Origin: Nocardia sp. alder85J | GTDB taxonomy: Bacteria; Actinomycetota; Actinomycetes; Mycobacteriales; Mycobacteriaceae | NCBI RefSeq assembly: GCF_020176955.2 | Contig: NZ_JAIUCZ020000002.1 | Span: 930,001-994,000, forward strand | DNA: 64,000 nucleotides | Direction: 5' to 3' | Made by a program: the position numbers and the translations under genes | Shown: one piece after another, positions 52,249-61,861 of the stretch | How the letters are laid out: the number at the start of each line of letters is the position of its first letter | How positions within the stretch are numbered: the stretch's first letter is position 1 | Notes under the pieces: generated by a model | The model's input: only the letters and a program-made list of their open reading frames with translations | Told to the model about the DNA's origin: nothing | The model's database searches: none

Positions 52249-53246
52249 GCGGTCGGTTGTCCACGCGGCTGTCGCGGCTGCTGAACATGGTCCCGTATTT
52301 CCTCGCCCACCCCGGCATCAGCGCCGCGGAGGCCGCCGACGATCTCGGCGTGACCACCAAACAGCTGATGAGCGATCTGAACCAGCTGTGGATGTGCGGT
52401 CTGCCCGGCTACGGTCCCGGTGATCTGATCGATCTGTCGTTCTCCGAGGAGAGCATCGAGGTCACCTTCTCCGCTGGGATGGATCGCCCGCTGCGGCTGA
52501 CCTCGACCGAGGCGACCGCGCTGCTGGTGGCGCTGCGGTCGCTGGCCGACCTGCCCGGCATGGTGGACCCGTCGGCCGCGCAGTCGGCGATGGCGAAGAT
52601 CGAGTCGGCCATCGCCGGTGTCACCGCGCACGCCCCGGCCGCTCCGGTGACCCGCGTGGAGGCGCCCGCGGTCACCGCGGTCCGGTCCGCGCTGGCGGGC
52701 AGCAGCGCCTTGCGGCTGGTCTACTATTCGGCCAGCCGGGACGTGGTCTCCGAGCGGGTGGTCGACCCGATCCGGATCGTGTTGGTGGACAACAACTCCT
52801 ACTTGCAGGCGTGGTGCCGGCAGGCCGAGGGCGTGCGATTGTTCCGGCTCGACCGCATCGAGGAGGCCGTGGAACTCGCCGAGCCCGCGCGCCCGCCGAG
52901 CCACGCCATCGACGAGTCGGCCGCGCTCGACCTGTTCTCCGGTGCTCCGGCGGTGCCGTTGGCGCACTTGCGCATCCACCCCGATTTCGACTGGGTGCTG
53001 GACCAGTACCCGATGCAGCGGGTCGCGGTCCACCCGGACGGCAGTGTGGACGCCACCATGCGATTCGCGACCCTGGACTGGATGGCCCGGCTGCTGCTGG
53101 GATTCGGCGCGAGCGTCACGGTGCTGGGTCCGGCCGATCTGGTCGCCGCGGTGCGTGAGCGATCGGGCGCCGCCCTGGACGCCTACCGGACGCTGGCCGA
53201 GACCGACCTCGACCGGCCCGCCATCGAGGAGGTCGGTCCCGCTTGA
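52245..53246 (+). CDS. pafC: PafC, WYL-domain transcription factor subunit
   Basis: TTG at 52245 overlaps the pafB stop (TTGA), with GCAGGAGG at 52227-52234; a second in-frame TTG is at 52257. 333 residues. Winged helix (RLLNMVPYFLAHPGISAAEA, then LGVTTKQLMSDLNQLWMCG), WYL-like domain (VVDPIRIVLVDNNSYLQAWC) and WCX tail (MRFATLDWMARLLLGFG). Partner of PafB. Confidence 0.94.
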   Translation: MSGRLSTRLSRLLNMVPYFLAHPGISAAEAADDLGVTTKQLMSDLNQLWMCGLPGYGPGDLIDLSFSEESIEVTFSAGMDRPLRLTSTEATALLVALRSLADLPGMVDPSAAQSAMAKIESAIAGVTAHAPAAPVTRVEAPAVTAVRSALAGSSALRLVYYSASRDVVSERVVDPIRIVLVDNNSYLQAWCRQAEGVRLFRLDRIEEAVELAEPARPPSHAIDESAALDLFSGAPAVPLAHLRIHPDFDWVLDQYPMQRVAVHPDGSVDATMRFATLDWMARLLLGFGASVTVLGPADLVAAVRERSGAALDAYRTLAETDLDRPAIEEVGPA

Positions 53247-54454
53247 CGTTCCGGGTGACGGTGTTCGGCGCCGGCAGCATCGGCATCTTCGTGGGCGGGA
53301 AACTGGCGGCCGCGGGTGCGGAGATCACCTTCGTCGGGCGGCCGCGGCTGCTGGACGAGATCACCGTGGCCGGATTGCGACTGTCGGACCTCGACGGCGG
53401 CGACGACCGGGTGGCGTCGGCGGCGTTCCGGGTGGTGACCGCGCTGGACACCGTTCCCGCGACGCCGTCCGCGGCCATCGCCCCGGAGCCGCTCGCAGCG
53501 GCAACACCGGAATCGCCTGCGGCAACGCCGGAGCCGCTTGCGGCAAAGCCGGAGCCGCCTGCGGCAGCGATCTCGGAATCGCCCGCGACCGCGCAGTCGC
53601 CGGCGGCGGTCCCCGCGGATCTGGTGCTGGTCACGGTGAAATCCGGGCAGACCGCCGACGCGGCCCGCGCCCTGGCCGAGCGGATCGGGCCGGACACGGT
53701 CGTGCTGAGCCTGCAGAACGGGATCGGCAACGACGCGGTGCTGCGCGAGCTGTTGCCGACGTGCGTGACGCTGGCGGGCGTGGTGATGTTCAATGTCGTG
53801 CATCACGGGCACGGGCACTTTCATCGCGGTACCGACGGCGGGCTGGCCGTTGCCGACGATCCGGCGCTGCAACGGTTCGGGCCGCTGTTCCGCCGGGCCG
53901 GTCTGCCCCTGGACAGGCACGCCGATCTGCTGCCGGTGCAGTGGGCGAAGCTGCTGCTGAACCTCAACAACCCGATCAACGCACTGTCCGGGCGGTCTTT
54001 GCGGGAGGAACTCCAGCACCGGGACTACCGCCGCTGCCTGGCCCTGGCCCAGTCGGAGGCGCTGACGGTGATGCGGGCGGCCCACATCCGCCCGGCGCGG
54101 CTCACGGTGTTGCCGCCGCGGCTGCTCGCCCGCCTGCTGACGGCGCCGGACGGGCTGTTCCGGCGAGTGGCCGGATCGGTGCTGGCGGTGGACCCGATGG
54201 CCCGGTCCTCGATGGCCGACGATCTGGCGCTGGGCCGGCCCACGGAGATCGCCTGGCTGTCCGGGGAGATCGTGAATCTGGGCGGTATGGTCGGGGTGCC
54301 CACCCCGGTGAACGGCCGGCTGGTGGAGCTGATCGGTGCCGCCGAACGCGGCGACACCCGCACCTGGACGGGTTCCGAACTGCTGGCGGCGCTGCACGAG
54401 GCCCGTGCGGGTGGTCCGGCCGGGGTGGGAAAACGCCGGGCCAACGGGAGCTGA
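53243..54454 (+). CDS. PanE/ApbA-like ketopantoate reductase with a repetitive insertion
   Basis: TTG at 53243 overlaps the pafC stop (TTGA), with GAGGAGG at 53226-53232. 403 residues against about 300-340 for PanE. The Rossmann motif VTVFGAGSIGIFVGGKLAAAG is at the start, LVLVTVKSGQTADAARAL at about 132, LSLQNGIGND at about 154, the catalytic Lys in LPVQWAKLLLNLNNPINALS (about 237), and a helical C-terminal domain. Between the first beta-alpha unit and LVLVTVKS lies a 45-50 residue Pro/Ala/Glu repeat insertion (53486-53602). It would reduce 2-dehydropantoate or another 2-keto acid with NADPH. Not usually part of the paf-tat block. Confidence 0.82.
   Translation: MTFRVTVFGAGSIGIFVGGKLAAAGAEITFVGRPRLLDEITVAGLRLSDLDGGDDRVASAAFRVVTALDTVPATPSAAIAPEPLAAATPESPAATPEPLAAKPEPPAAAISESPATAQSPAAVPADLVLVTVKSGQTADAARALAERIGPDTVVLSLQNGIGNDAVLRELLPTCVTLAGVVMFNVVHHGHGHFHRGTDGGLAVADDPALQRFGPLFRRAGLPLDRHADLLPVQWAKLLLNLNNPINALSGRSLREELQHRDYRRCLALAQSEALTVMRAAHIRPARLTVLPPRLLARLLTAPDGLFRRVAGSVLAVDPMARSSMADDLALGRPTEIAWLSGEIVNLGGMVGVPTPVNGRLVELIGAAERGDTRTWTGSELLAALHEARAGGPAGVGKRRANGS
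53486..53602 (+). repeat. 21-24-nt degenerate repeat inside the PanE-like gene
   Basis: About five units encode EPLAAATP, ESPAATP, EPLAAKP, EPPAAAIS and ESPATAQ. Unit lengths are 24, 21, 21, 24 and about 21 nt, all keeping frame. It sits in a loop of the nucleotide-binding domain. Confidence 0.75.
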
Positions 54455-54481
54455 CGGGCGAGTTGGCTGTTCTTCGGTCCG

Positions 54482-54487
54482 GTAGCA
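54482..54487 (+). promoter_or_regulatory. -10-like hexamer before tatA
   Basis: TAGCAT 31 nt before the tatA start, which has its own GGAGG ribosome site. Confidence 0.4.
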
Positions 54488-54517
54488 TCGAATGGACCAC
54501 GTCTTCTGGAGGTTTCG

Positions 54518-54790
54518 ATGGGTTCTCTGAGCGCCACGCACTGGCTGTTGATCGCGCTGGTGTTCGTGCTGCTGTTCGGCGCCAAGCGGCTGCCGGACGC
54601 GGCCCGTGGCCTGGGCAGGTCGCTGCGCATCTTCAAGAGCGAGATGCAGGAGATGCAGACCGAGGGCGGTAAGTCCGCGCCCGCGGCCGGTACCCCGGCG
54701 GCGAGCACCCCGGCCCCGGCCGAACTGCCGTCCGCGCAGCCGACCGTGAACCCGGCGGCACAGGCCAACCCGGATCTGCACAAGGCCTGA
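54518..54790 (+). CDS. tatA: Sec-independent protein translocase TatA
   Basis: ATG at 54518 with TGGAGG at about 54508-54513. 90 residues. One membrane helix (THWLLIALVFVLLFGAKRLP, residues 7-26), an amphipathic helix (DAARGLGRSLRIFKSEMQEM) and a Pro/Ala-rich tail. The FG at the hinge is the TatA hallmark. It forms the pore-like element for export of folded twin-arginine proteins with TatC. Confidence 0.96.
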   Translation: MGSLSATHWLLIALVFVLLFGAKRLPDAARGLGRSLRIFKSEMQEMQTEGGKSAPAAGTPAASTPAPAELPSAQPTVNPAAQANPDLHKA

Positions 54791-54806
54791 CCGGGCCGAG
54801 CACGAC

Positions 54807-54828
54807 CGGACGGGCGAGTGCCCGTCCG
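54807..54828 (+). terminator. hairpin between tatA and tatC
   Basis: CGGACGGGC-GAGT-GCCCGTCCG, a perfect 9-bp stem with a 4-nt loop, 17 nt after the tatA stop. It may reduce read-through so that TatA is made in excess of TatC, or protect the tatA mRNA end. Confidence 0.6.
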
Positions 54829-54920
54829 TGATGGGCGTTGTCCCGCGCCGGATCGGCGCGCCGGGCAGCGCCCGATGAGACTGTTCGAGTCCGGCCGCCG
54901 ATCACGAGGCAGAGACATCC

Positions 54921-55910
54921 ATGCGAATCCGCATCCCGTTCGACCCCCGGCGCAGCCGGCGCAAGGTCAACCCCGACGGCACCATGTCGTTGGTCGAGCA
55001 CTTGCAGGAGCTGCGCTCCCGGGTGCTGAAGGCGCTGGCGGCGGTCGCGATCACGACGGCTCTCGGGTTCCTCTGGTATTCGCACTCGTTCCTGGGGATC
55101 GAGAGTCTCGGTGACATCCTGCGCGGCCCGTACTGTTCGCTGCCGGCCTCGCATCGCGCGGCGCTGAGCCCCGACGGCGCCTGCCGGCTGCTCGCTACCG
55201 CGCCGTTCGAGCAGTTCATGCTGCGCCTGAAGGTCGGGCTGACCGCCGGTGTGGTCATGGCCTGCCCGGTCTGGCTGTACCAGCTGTGGGCGTTCATCAC
55301 ACCCGGGCTGTACGCGAAGGAGCGCCGGTACGCGCTGTCGTTCGTCGGCACCGGCGCGCTGCTGTTCGTGGCCGGTGCGGTGCTGGCGTACTGGGTCGTC
55401 GCGCACGCCCTCGGCTTCCTGATGGGTATCGGCAGCAACGTCCAGATCACCGCGCTGTCCGGCTCGCAATACTTCGGCTTCATCATTCAGCTGCTGATCA
55501 TCTTCGGGGTGAGTTTCGAGACGCCGCTGCTGGTCGTGGGCCTCAACATGATCGGCATCCTCAGCTACGAGCGGCTGAAGAAATGGCGGCGCGGGCTGAT
55601 CTTCGGCATGTTCTTGTTCGCGGCGATCGTGACCCCGCAGGACCCGATCTCGATGCTCTCGCTGGCCGCCGCGCTGACCCTGTTGTTCGAGGTCGCGGTG
55701 CAGATATCGCGGATCAACGACCGCCGTCGCCGGCGTCGTGGCGACACCTGGGGTGCGCTGTCCGACGACGAGGCGTCGCCGTTGCCGGGGTCGTCGGAGG
55801 CGATCGGCGCGGCCGATCCCGTCGCGTCCACACAGCCGATCGCCTCGGCCGCTTCCTTGCAGTCCGAGAAAACGACGCGACCCGTGTCGGACTGGTCCGA
55901 TACGCTCTGA
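54921..55910 (+). CDS. tatC: Sec-independent protein translocase TatC
   Basis: ATG at 54921. 329 residues. [20 protein letters not shown] (about 22) is the conserved cytoplasmic entry with the signal-peptide-binding Glu; six membrane helices follow, with [40 protein letters not shown] and [19 protein letters not shown]. The C-terminal about 70 residues are a disordered, partly acidic extension common in mycobacteria-related TatC. Confidence 0.96.
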   Translation: MRIRIPFDPRRSRRKVNPDGTMSLVEHLQELRSRVLKALAAVAITTALGFLWYSHSFLGIESLGDILRGPYCSLPASHRAALSPDGACRLLATAPFEQFMLRLKVGLTAGVVMACPVWLYQLWAFITPGLYAKERRYALSFVGTGALLFVAGAVLAYWVVAHALGFLMGIGSNVQITALSGSQYFGFIIQLLIIFGVSFETPLLVVGLNMIGILSYERLKKWRRGLIFGMFLFAAIVTPQDPISMLSLAAALTLLFEVAVQISRINDRRRRRRGDTWGALSDDEASPLPGSSEAIGAADPVASTQPIASAASLQSEKTTRPVSDWSDTL

Positions 55911-55913
55911 GGA

Positions 55914-58610
55914 GTGGCACAACGGTCGCTGACTGGCGAACTCGCGGCATTCGCCGCCGAACTGTCCTTCACTCTCGATCCGTTCCAGCAGCAGGCGTGT
56001 GAGTCGCTGCAGGGCGGGCACAGCGTGCTGGTCTGCGCTCCCACGGGAGCCGGGAAAACGGTGGTCGGTGAGTTCGCGGTGCATCTGGCGCTCGCGGCGG
56101 GCGGCAAATGCTTCTACACCACGCCGATCAAGGCGCTGTCCAACCAGAAATACGCCGACCTGGTCGAGCGGTACGGCCGCGACACCGTCGGCCTGCTCAC
56201 CGGCGACCAGTCGGTGAACCCGACGGCGCCGGTGGTGGTGATGACCACCGAGGTGCTGCGCAACATGCTGTACGCGAGTTCCGACACGCTCACCGCGCTG
56301 GCGTTCGTGGTCATGGACGAGGTGCACTATCTGGCCGATCGCTTCCGCGGCGCGGTGTGGGAGGAGGTCATCCTGCATCTGCCGCCCGATGTCCGGCTGG
56401 TCAGCCTGTCGGCGACGGTGAGCAACGCCGAGGAGTTCGGCGCCTGGATGGAGACCGTGCGCGGCGACACCGCCGTCATCGTCGACGAGACGCGCCCGGT
56501 CCCGCTGTGGCAGCACGTACTGGTCGGGCGGCGGCTGTTCGATCTGTTCGACCAGAACTCGAGCGATCAGAAGGTGGTCGTCGACAAGGAACTGGTGCGC
56601 TACATCGAGCACCGCGAGACCGCCGACCGGGTGAACGGCTGGGGCAGCGGCCCCCGGTACCGCGGTGGCGGTCCGCGCCGCGACGGCCGGTCGGTCCCGC
56701 GCCCGGAGATGCTGGCGCGGCTCGACGACGAGGGCCTGCTGCCCGCGATCACCTTCATCTTCAGCCGGGCCGGGTGCGACGGCGCGCTGGCGCAGTGCCT
56801 GCGGTCGCGGCTGGATCTGTCGCGGACCGAGGAGTTCGACGAGGTCGACGCCATCATCGAGAAGCACACCGGCGATCTGCCGCGCGCGGATCTGGAGGTG
56901 CTCGGCTACTGGGATTGGCGGGAGGCGCTGCATCGCGGCCTGGCCGCACACCACGCCGGGATGCTGCCGGCGTTCCGGCACACCGTGGAGGAGCTGTTCG
57001 TCCGCGGTCTGGTGCGGGCGGTGTTCGCGACCGAGACGCTGGCGCTGGGCATCAACATGCCCGCCCGGACAGTGGTGCTGGAGCGGCTGGTCAAGTTCAA
57101 CGGTGAATCGCACGCCGAACTCACTCCCGGCGAATACACCCAGCTGACCGGCCGGGCCGGTCGCCGTGGCATCGACGTCGAGGGGCATGCGGTGGTGGTG
57201 TGGCATCCCGACGTCGACACCAGCGCCGTCGCCGGCCTCGCCTCCACCCGGACCTACCCGCTGCGCAGTTCGTTCCGGCCCGGCTACAACATGTCGATCA
57301 ACCTGATCGACCGGATGGGGGCCGAGCAGTCGCGGGAACTGCTGGAGCGGTCGTTCGCGCAGTTCCAGGCGGACCGGTCGGTGGTCGGCCTGATCCGCGG
57401 CATCGAGCGCAACGAGGGGCAGTTGCGCAAGCTGCGGTCGCAGATCGGTGACGATTCGGTGCTGGAGTACCTGTCGCTGCGCGATCGGCTGAAGCAGCGC
57501 GAACGCGATCTGGAGCGGCAGGGCCGCGCGGACCGCCGGGGTGAGTCGGTGGCCTCGCTGACCGCGCTGCGCCGCGGCGACGTGGTCGCGATCCCGGCCG
57601 GTCGTCGGCAGGGCCTGGCGGTGATCCTGGAACCGGATGCGACGCCGGGCGACCCCCGCCCGCTGGTGCTCACCGCGGACAAGTGGGCCGGGCGGATCTC
57701 CGCCGCTGATTTCCCGACTCCGGCCCAGCCGCTGGGCCGGATGCGGCTGCCGCGGCACGTCGACCACCGCACCGCCCGCACCCGCAGCGACCTGGCCTCC
57801 GCGCTGCGCGGCACCGGACTGGTCCCGCCCGGCCGGCAGCGGCGGGGCGCCCGCGCGCGGGCCGCCGACGACCGGGAGTTGATGACGTTGCGGCGGGCGC
57901 TGCGGTCGCATCCGGCGCACAACCGTCCCGATCGGGAACAGCTGGCGCGAACGGGCGAGCGGTTCGCCCGGCTGGAGCGTGAGACCGAGTCGATGCGCCG
58001 GCAGGTCGCCACCACGACCAACTCGCTGGCCCGCACCTTCGACCGGATCGTGGCGCTGCTGGTGGACCGCGGCTATGTCGCCGACGGCGAGGTCACCGCC
58101 GACGGCCGCCGGCTGGCCCGCATCTACACCGAGGCCGATCTGGTGGTGGCCGAATGCCTGCGGCAGTGGCGCTGGCGGGGGCTGGGCCCGGCCGAACTGG
58201 CCGCGGTGGTGTCGATTCTGGTGTATGAATCCCGTTCGGAGGGCGGCGTGCTGGGCGCCGCCGGGCCCACCGCGCCGATCCGCCGGGCGGTCGCCGACAC
58301 CATTGCCGTGTGGGGGGAGTTGCGCACCGACGAAGCGCGGTTCAAGCTGGATCCGACGCGTGAGCCGGATCTGGGCTTCGTGACCGGCATCCACAAGTGG
58401 GCGCGCGGCGACGGTCTGGCCGAATCCCTGCTGGCCAGCGGGGACCAGGGCAACGCGCTGTCGGCGGGTGATTTCGTGCGCTGGTGCCGGCAGGTCATCG
58501 ACCTGCTGGACCAGATCCACAACACCGCCGACGATGTGGAGGTCGCCGCCACCGCCGCCAAGGCGGTGCGGGCCATCCGCCGTGGCGTGGTCGCGGTGGA
58601 CGCGGCGTAG
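55914..58610 (+). CDS. helY: Ski2-like DEAD/DEVH-box RNA helicase HelY
   Basis: GTG at 55914, three nt after the tatC stop. 898 residues. Motif I CAPTGAGKTVVGEF (about 43), Ia TTPIKALSNQKY, II VVMDEVHYLADRF (about 130), III VSLSATVSNAEEFG, V RAVFATETLALGINMPARTV (about 372), VI GEYTQLTGRAGRRGID (about 402), then the Mtr4/Ski2-type arch and C-terminal helical region. Close to Rv2092c. Probably an RNA helicase for RNA turnover. Confidence 0.94.
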   Translation: MAQRSLTGELAAFAAELSFTLDPFQQQACESLQGGHSVLVCAPTGAGKTVVGEFAVHLALAAGGKCFYTTPIKALSNQKYADLVERYGRDTVGLLTGDQSVNPTAPVVVMTTEVLRNMLYASSDTLTALAFVVMDEVHYLADRFRGAVWEEVILHLPPDVRLVSLSATVSNAEEFGAWMETVRGDTAVIVDETRPVPLWQHVLVGRRLFDLFDQNSSDQKVVVDKELVRYIEHRETADRVNGWGSGPRYRGGGPRRDGRSVPRPEMLARLDDEGLLPAITFIFSRAGCDGALAQCLRSRLDLSRTEEFDEVDAIIEKHTGDLPRADLEVLGYWDWREALHRGLAAHHAGMLPAFRHTVEELFVRGLVRAVFATETLALGINMPARTVVLERLVKFNGESHAELTPGEYTQLTGRAGRRGIDVEGHAVVVWHPDVDTSAVAGLASTRTYPLRSSFRPGYNMSINLIDRMGAEQSRELLERSFAQFQADRSVVGLIRGIERNEGQLRKLRSQIGDDSVLEYLSLRDRLKQRERDLERQGRADRRGESVASLTALRRGDVVAIPAGRRQGLAVILEPDATPGDPRPLVLTADKWAGRISAADFPTPAQPLGRMRLPRHVDHRTARTRSDLASALRGTGLVPPGRQRRGARARAADDRELMTLRRALRSHPAHNRPDREQLARTGERFARLERETESMRRQVATTTNSLARTFDRIVALLVDRGYVADGEVTADGRRLARIYTEADLVVAECLRQWRWRGLGPAELAAVVSILVYESRSEGGVLGAAGPTAPIRRAVADTIAVWGELRTDEARFKLDPTREPDLGFVTGIHKWARGDGLAESLLASGDQGNALSAGDFVRWCRQVIDLLDQIHNTADDVEVAATAAKAVRAIRRGVVAVDAA

Positions 58611-58775
58611 GAGGGCCGTGACAGGGCCGCCGAGCGCCGGACCCGCCGAACGTGGTGGGAGGCATCCAACATGGCTGGACTGTGATTGGATGGCTTCGTG
58701 TACCGGCCGTAGTGAGCGGGAGTTCTCATTGCGGGGGCAACATGTTGTAGGACGAGTGCGAGTGGAGGCAGGCAG

Positions 58776-59495
58776 ATGAGCGGCCCGTTCGGCCCGAACG
58801 AGACCCCTGGTCCAGGGGAGGGGCGTAGCAACGATCCGACCCAGGTCTGGGGCGGTCAGCAGTCCGGTGGTCAGGCGGCCCCCACCCAGCAGAACTGGAG
58901 CGGCCAGCAGCAGCCGCCCGCCGCCCAGCCCTGGGGCCAGTCCCAGCCGCAGTGGTCGCAGCAGCCACAACAGCAGTGGGGGAATCAGCCGAGCCAGCCC
59001 GCGTGGGCTCAGCCGACGACGCAGCACCAGTGGGAGCCCACCCAGCAGCAGACGCCGCAGTGGGGCCAGCAGCCGCAACAGCAATGGGGGCAGCAGCCGC
59101 AGCAGCCGTGGGGGCAGCAGCCGCAGTGGGGGCAGGCGCCCAGCCAGGCGCCGTCGCTGGATTCGCTGACCACCACGCGCAAGAAGTCCCGTAAGGGCCT
59201 CTACGCGGTCCTCGGCGCGGTCGTCGCCCTGATCGTGGTGGTGGTCGCGGTGCTGGCGTTCGTCCTGGGCAGCAGCGACAAGCTGGACAACAAGGCCGTC
59301 CAGGACGGCGTGTCGAAGGTGCTGAAGGATTCCTACGGCATCGATGACGTCCAGGGTGTGAGCTGCCCGTCGGGCCAGAAGGTCGAGGTCGGCAAGACCT
59401 TCAACTGCGATTTGAAGGTCAGCGGCGAGGCGAAGCACGTCACGGTCAAGGTCACCAAGACCGACGGCACCTACGAGGTCGGCCGCCCGAACTGA
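58776..59495 (+). CDS. Gln/Pro/Trp-rich membrane protein with C-terminal DUF4333 domain
   Basis: ATG at 58776 with GGAG-poor upstream (AGGCAG). 239 residues. Residues 1-130 are low complexity, with repeated QQPQQQWG units. A membrane helix (GLYAVLGAVVALIVVVVAVL, about 146-166) follows a basic stop (KKSRKG). The outside DUF4333 domain (about 170-239) has Cys in VSCPSGQKVEV and KTFNCDLKV, probably a disulfide. It takes the position of Rv2091c. Function unknown. Confidence 0.88.
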   Translation: MSGPFGPNETPGPGEGRSNDPTQVWGGQQSGGQAAPTQQNWSGQQQPPAAQPWGQSQPQWSQQPQQQWGNQPSQPAWAQPTTQHQWEPTQQQTPQWGQQPQQQWGQQPQQPWGQQPQWGQAPSQAPSLDSLTTTRKKSRKGLYAVLGAVVALIVVVVAVLAFVLGSSDKLDNKAVQDGVSKVLKDSYGIDDVQGVSCPSGQKVEVGKTFNCDLKVSGEAKHVTVKVTKTDGTYEVGRPN

Positions 59496-59519
59496 CGAGC
59501 GGACCGGCCGTCCGGCGGG

Positions 59520-59546
59520 CGAGCCACGGCCGGTAACCGTGGCTCG
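59520..59546. terminator. bidirectional terminator between DUF4333 gene and exonuclease
   Basis: CGAGCCACGG pairs with CCGTGGCTCG (10 bp, 7-nt loop), followed by TTGTG. It sits between two converging genes. Confidence 0.82.
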
Positions 59547-59553
59547 TTGTGCC

Positions 59554-60510
59554 TCAACGCTTTCCGAGTGCCTTGATCAACCGCTGCACCGGGCTCTCGG
59601 CGTTGTAACCGGCGGCCAGCGCGAGCAGCCGATCGGGATCGGCGGGGGTGGCGGGCAGCAGATCCGGGCCGGAGAGCGCGACCTCCGCGTCGCGTACCAC
59701 CCGCACCACCGGCGCCGCGGCCTTCAGATAGTCGTCGGCCACAGCGAGTTTCGCCCGCACCCCCTTGGCCAGGTCGGCGGCCGGATCCTGGACGGCCGCC
59801 ACCAGATTCTCCAGGGTGCCGAAGCGGGAGATGAGGACGGCGGCGGACTTGTCGCCGATCCCGGCCACGCCCGGCAGACCGTCGGAGGCGTCGCCGCGCA
59901 GGGTCGCCATGTCGGCGTATGCCGGACCGGCATTACCCTGCGGCACACCGTATTTCGCGGAGACCTCGGCGGGGCCGAACAACTCGGCCTTGGCCAGCCC
60001 GCGGCCCACGTAGAACACCCGCACCGGCGGAGCGGGCTCGTCGCGGACCAGTTGCAGCAGATCGCGGTCGCCGCTGACAACGATCACCGGCGTGTCCCGT
60101 TCCCGATCGGCGAGGGTCCCGATGACATCGTCGGCCTCCAGCCCGTCCGCGCCGGCGGTGGCGATCCCGGCCGCACCGAGCACCTCCAGGATCATGTCCA
60201 CCTGCGGGGTGAGGATATCGGGCACCTCCTCGACACTGCCGCTCCCGCTCTCCTCGGCCACCCGGTGCGCCTTGTACGAGGGCAGCAGGTCGACCCGGAA
60301 CCGTGGCCGCCAGTCGAGATCGAGGCACACCGCCAACCGGCTGGGCCGGTGCTGGGTGATCAGCGCCGCCACCATGTCGGTGAAACCCCGTAGCGCGTTC
60401 ACCGGCCGGCCGTCCGGCGCGGTGATCTTGTCCGGGATGGCGTAGAAGGCCCGGAACCACAGACTGGCCCCGTCGAGCAGCAGCAACGGACCCGCAGCAG
60501 GTGAGCTCAT
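59554..60510 (-). CDS. 5'-3' exonuclease (PolA N-terminal-like)
   Basis: ATG at 60510. 318 residues, like the free-standing Rv2090-type exonuclease. [20 protein letters not shown] (first Asp of the metal site), [36 protein letters not shown] (acidic metal ligands about 122-130), [12 protein letters not shown] (about 147) and [21 protein letters not shown] (about 205, H3TH DNA-binding motif). It removes RNA primers or flaps during replication and repair alongside PolA. Confidence 0.93.
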   Translation of the reverse strand: MSSPAAGPLLLLDGASLWFRAFYAIPDKITAPDGRPVNALRGFTDMVAALITQHRPSRLAVCLDLDWRPRFRVDLLPSYKAHRVAEESGSGSVEEVPDILTPQVDMILEVLGAAGIATAGADGLEADDVIGTLADRERDTPVIVVSGDRDLLQLVRDEPAPPVRVFYVGRGLAKAELFGPAEVSAKYGVPQGNAGPAYADMATLRGDASDGLPGVAGIGDKSAAVLISRFGTLENLVAAVQDPAADLAKGVRAKLAVADDYLKAAAPVVRVVRDAEVALSGPDLLPATPADPDRLLALAAGYNAESPVQRLIKALGKR

Positions 60511-60673
60511 GGCTGCTCACGCTACAGGGGAGGCCCGACAAGGTCGGCGCCTGCGCCTCGTCGCGGCCAGCGGATCTTCAGCGGGAGCACCGCCAACGCG
60601 TGCGACGGAAAGGTCAGGGGCACAACGCAGTCTATCCACGCGTGGCCGACCGGCCGGCGGCGTCGGCGCCGGA

Positions 60674-61633
60674 TCAGTGGCGGCGCCGGGCTTCCCAGCG
60701 CCTTCGGGCGGCCGGTACGACCCGGCCGGCTTGCGATCGCCGGCGATGGGCCGGCTGCGGTAGCCGCGTGTCCCGCAGCCGGCGGGGAAACTCCGGCGCC
60801 AGGTCTCCGATGGTGTGCAACCAGCGGTTCGGGGCCGGTTCGGGGTGGGTGCGATCGGCGGCGGGGCGACGGAACCAGGTGACCGCGCCGGGATGGAACA
60901 GCAGCGCCAGGATCGCGATGCTCGCTGCCAGGCCGAGCAGGCCCGTGGGGTACGGGTGGCCGAGGCCGATGAGGCCGATCAGTACCGAGACGGCGGTGAC
61001 CACGACGGCCGTGGTGCGTATCCCGTTGCCGCCGTGTTCGAAGAAGAACGCCGATGCTCCCAGGATCAGGGCACAGCAGTAGGTCGCCAGCGTCTCCGCG
61101 GCCGATATCGCGCCGGAGGAGAGGGCGGTGACGAAGATCAGCAGCACGCCGCCGGCGGCATGAACCCAGGCGAGGGTTCGGGCGGCCTGTACCGGGAGCG
61201 GCATGCCCGAGCCCGGTCGGTGGAATCGGGTGAGATCCGTTCCGTAGCCCGGTTCGTGCGGGAGCACTTCTTCCCGGCGATAGGCGTGCCGGGGCCGGTA
61301 GCTCCGGTCGGGGTGGAGTAGCCATCGATATGGTTGTGGCAGAACATGATTCGACACACTCGGAGCAGGTGGCGGATAGGGCGGCCCGGCGGCGGGCGGC
61401 CCGGCGGGTTCCCATCCGGGTTCCGGTCGTATCGGTGGCAGTTCGGCGGTCGGCAGATCCGGTGTGAGCTCATGTGCAGGCGCCGCCCCGGCGTGGTCGG
61501 GGGAGGGCGGATTCGGTGCGAGGGGCGGTACCGGGCGGAGTTCCCGGTCGGTGGGCGGGTCTGCCGGTGCGGGCTCGGGGGCCGGTGCCGGCCGGGGCTG
61601 GTCGGCGTGCGCGCCGATGTCCGGTTCCGTCAT
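60674..61633 (-). CDS. membrane protein with Pro-rich N-terminus
   Basis: ATG at 61633. 319 residues. Residues 1-95 are Pro/Ala-rich (EPAPADPPTDRELRPVPPLA). Residues about 145-265 hold about four hydrophobic segments (TLAWVHAAGGVLLIFVTALS, then TLATYCCALILGASAFFFEH, then TAVVVTAVSVLIGLIGLG, then LLGLAASIAILALLF). The C-terminus is very basic (RRRSQAGRVVPAARRRWEAR). I do not recognise the family; it resembles mycobacterial-type small integral membrane proteins. A 163-nt gap before the exonuclease holds nothing obvious. Confidence 0.7.
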   Translation of the reverse strand: MTEPDIGAHADQPRPAPAPEPAPADPPTDRELRPVPPLAPNPPSPDHAGAAPAHELTPDLPTAELPPIRPEPGWEPAGPPAAGPPYPPPAPSVSNHVLPQPYRWLLHPDRSYRPRHAYRREEVLPHEPGYGTDLTRFHRPGSGMPLPVQAARTLAWVHAAGGVLLIFVTALSSGAISAAETLATYCCALILGASAFFFEHGGNGIRTTAVVVTAVSVLIGLIGLGHPYPTGLLGLAASIAILALLFHPGAVTWFRRPAADRTHPEPAPNRWLHTIGDLAPEFPRRLRDTRLPQPAHRRRSQAGRVVPAARRRWEARRRH

Positions 61634-61861
61634 CCCATGTCGCCTTCCGCGTGTGCGGTCTCACCACCCGCTCGTCGAGGGCGTGGAATCGGGCGGGCGG
61701 GGCACGGTGTGCCGGTGCGCGAATCGCGGCGAATCCTCGGTGAACGGAGCATCAGCAGCCTAGCCGGGCGGATCGGGGTGCGCTGGCCGGTGTGGGTGCG
61801 GTGCAGCACGCCGGGCGCTGCGACCGGCGAGCGAACCGTCCGGCTTGTAGTGTCGGTGGGT

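Noticed and set aside
54633..59438. 1601-codon open frame on the minus strand opposite tatA-tatC-helY-DUF4333
   Set aside because: It crosses several recognised plus-strand genes and their junctions and has no domain of its own; a codon-bias shadow.
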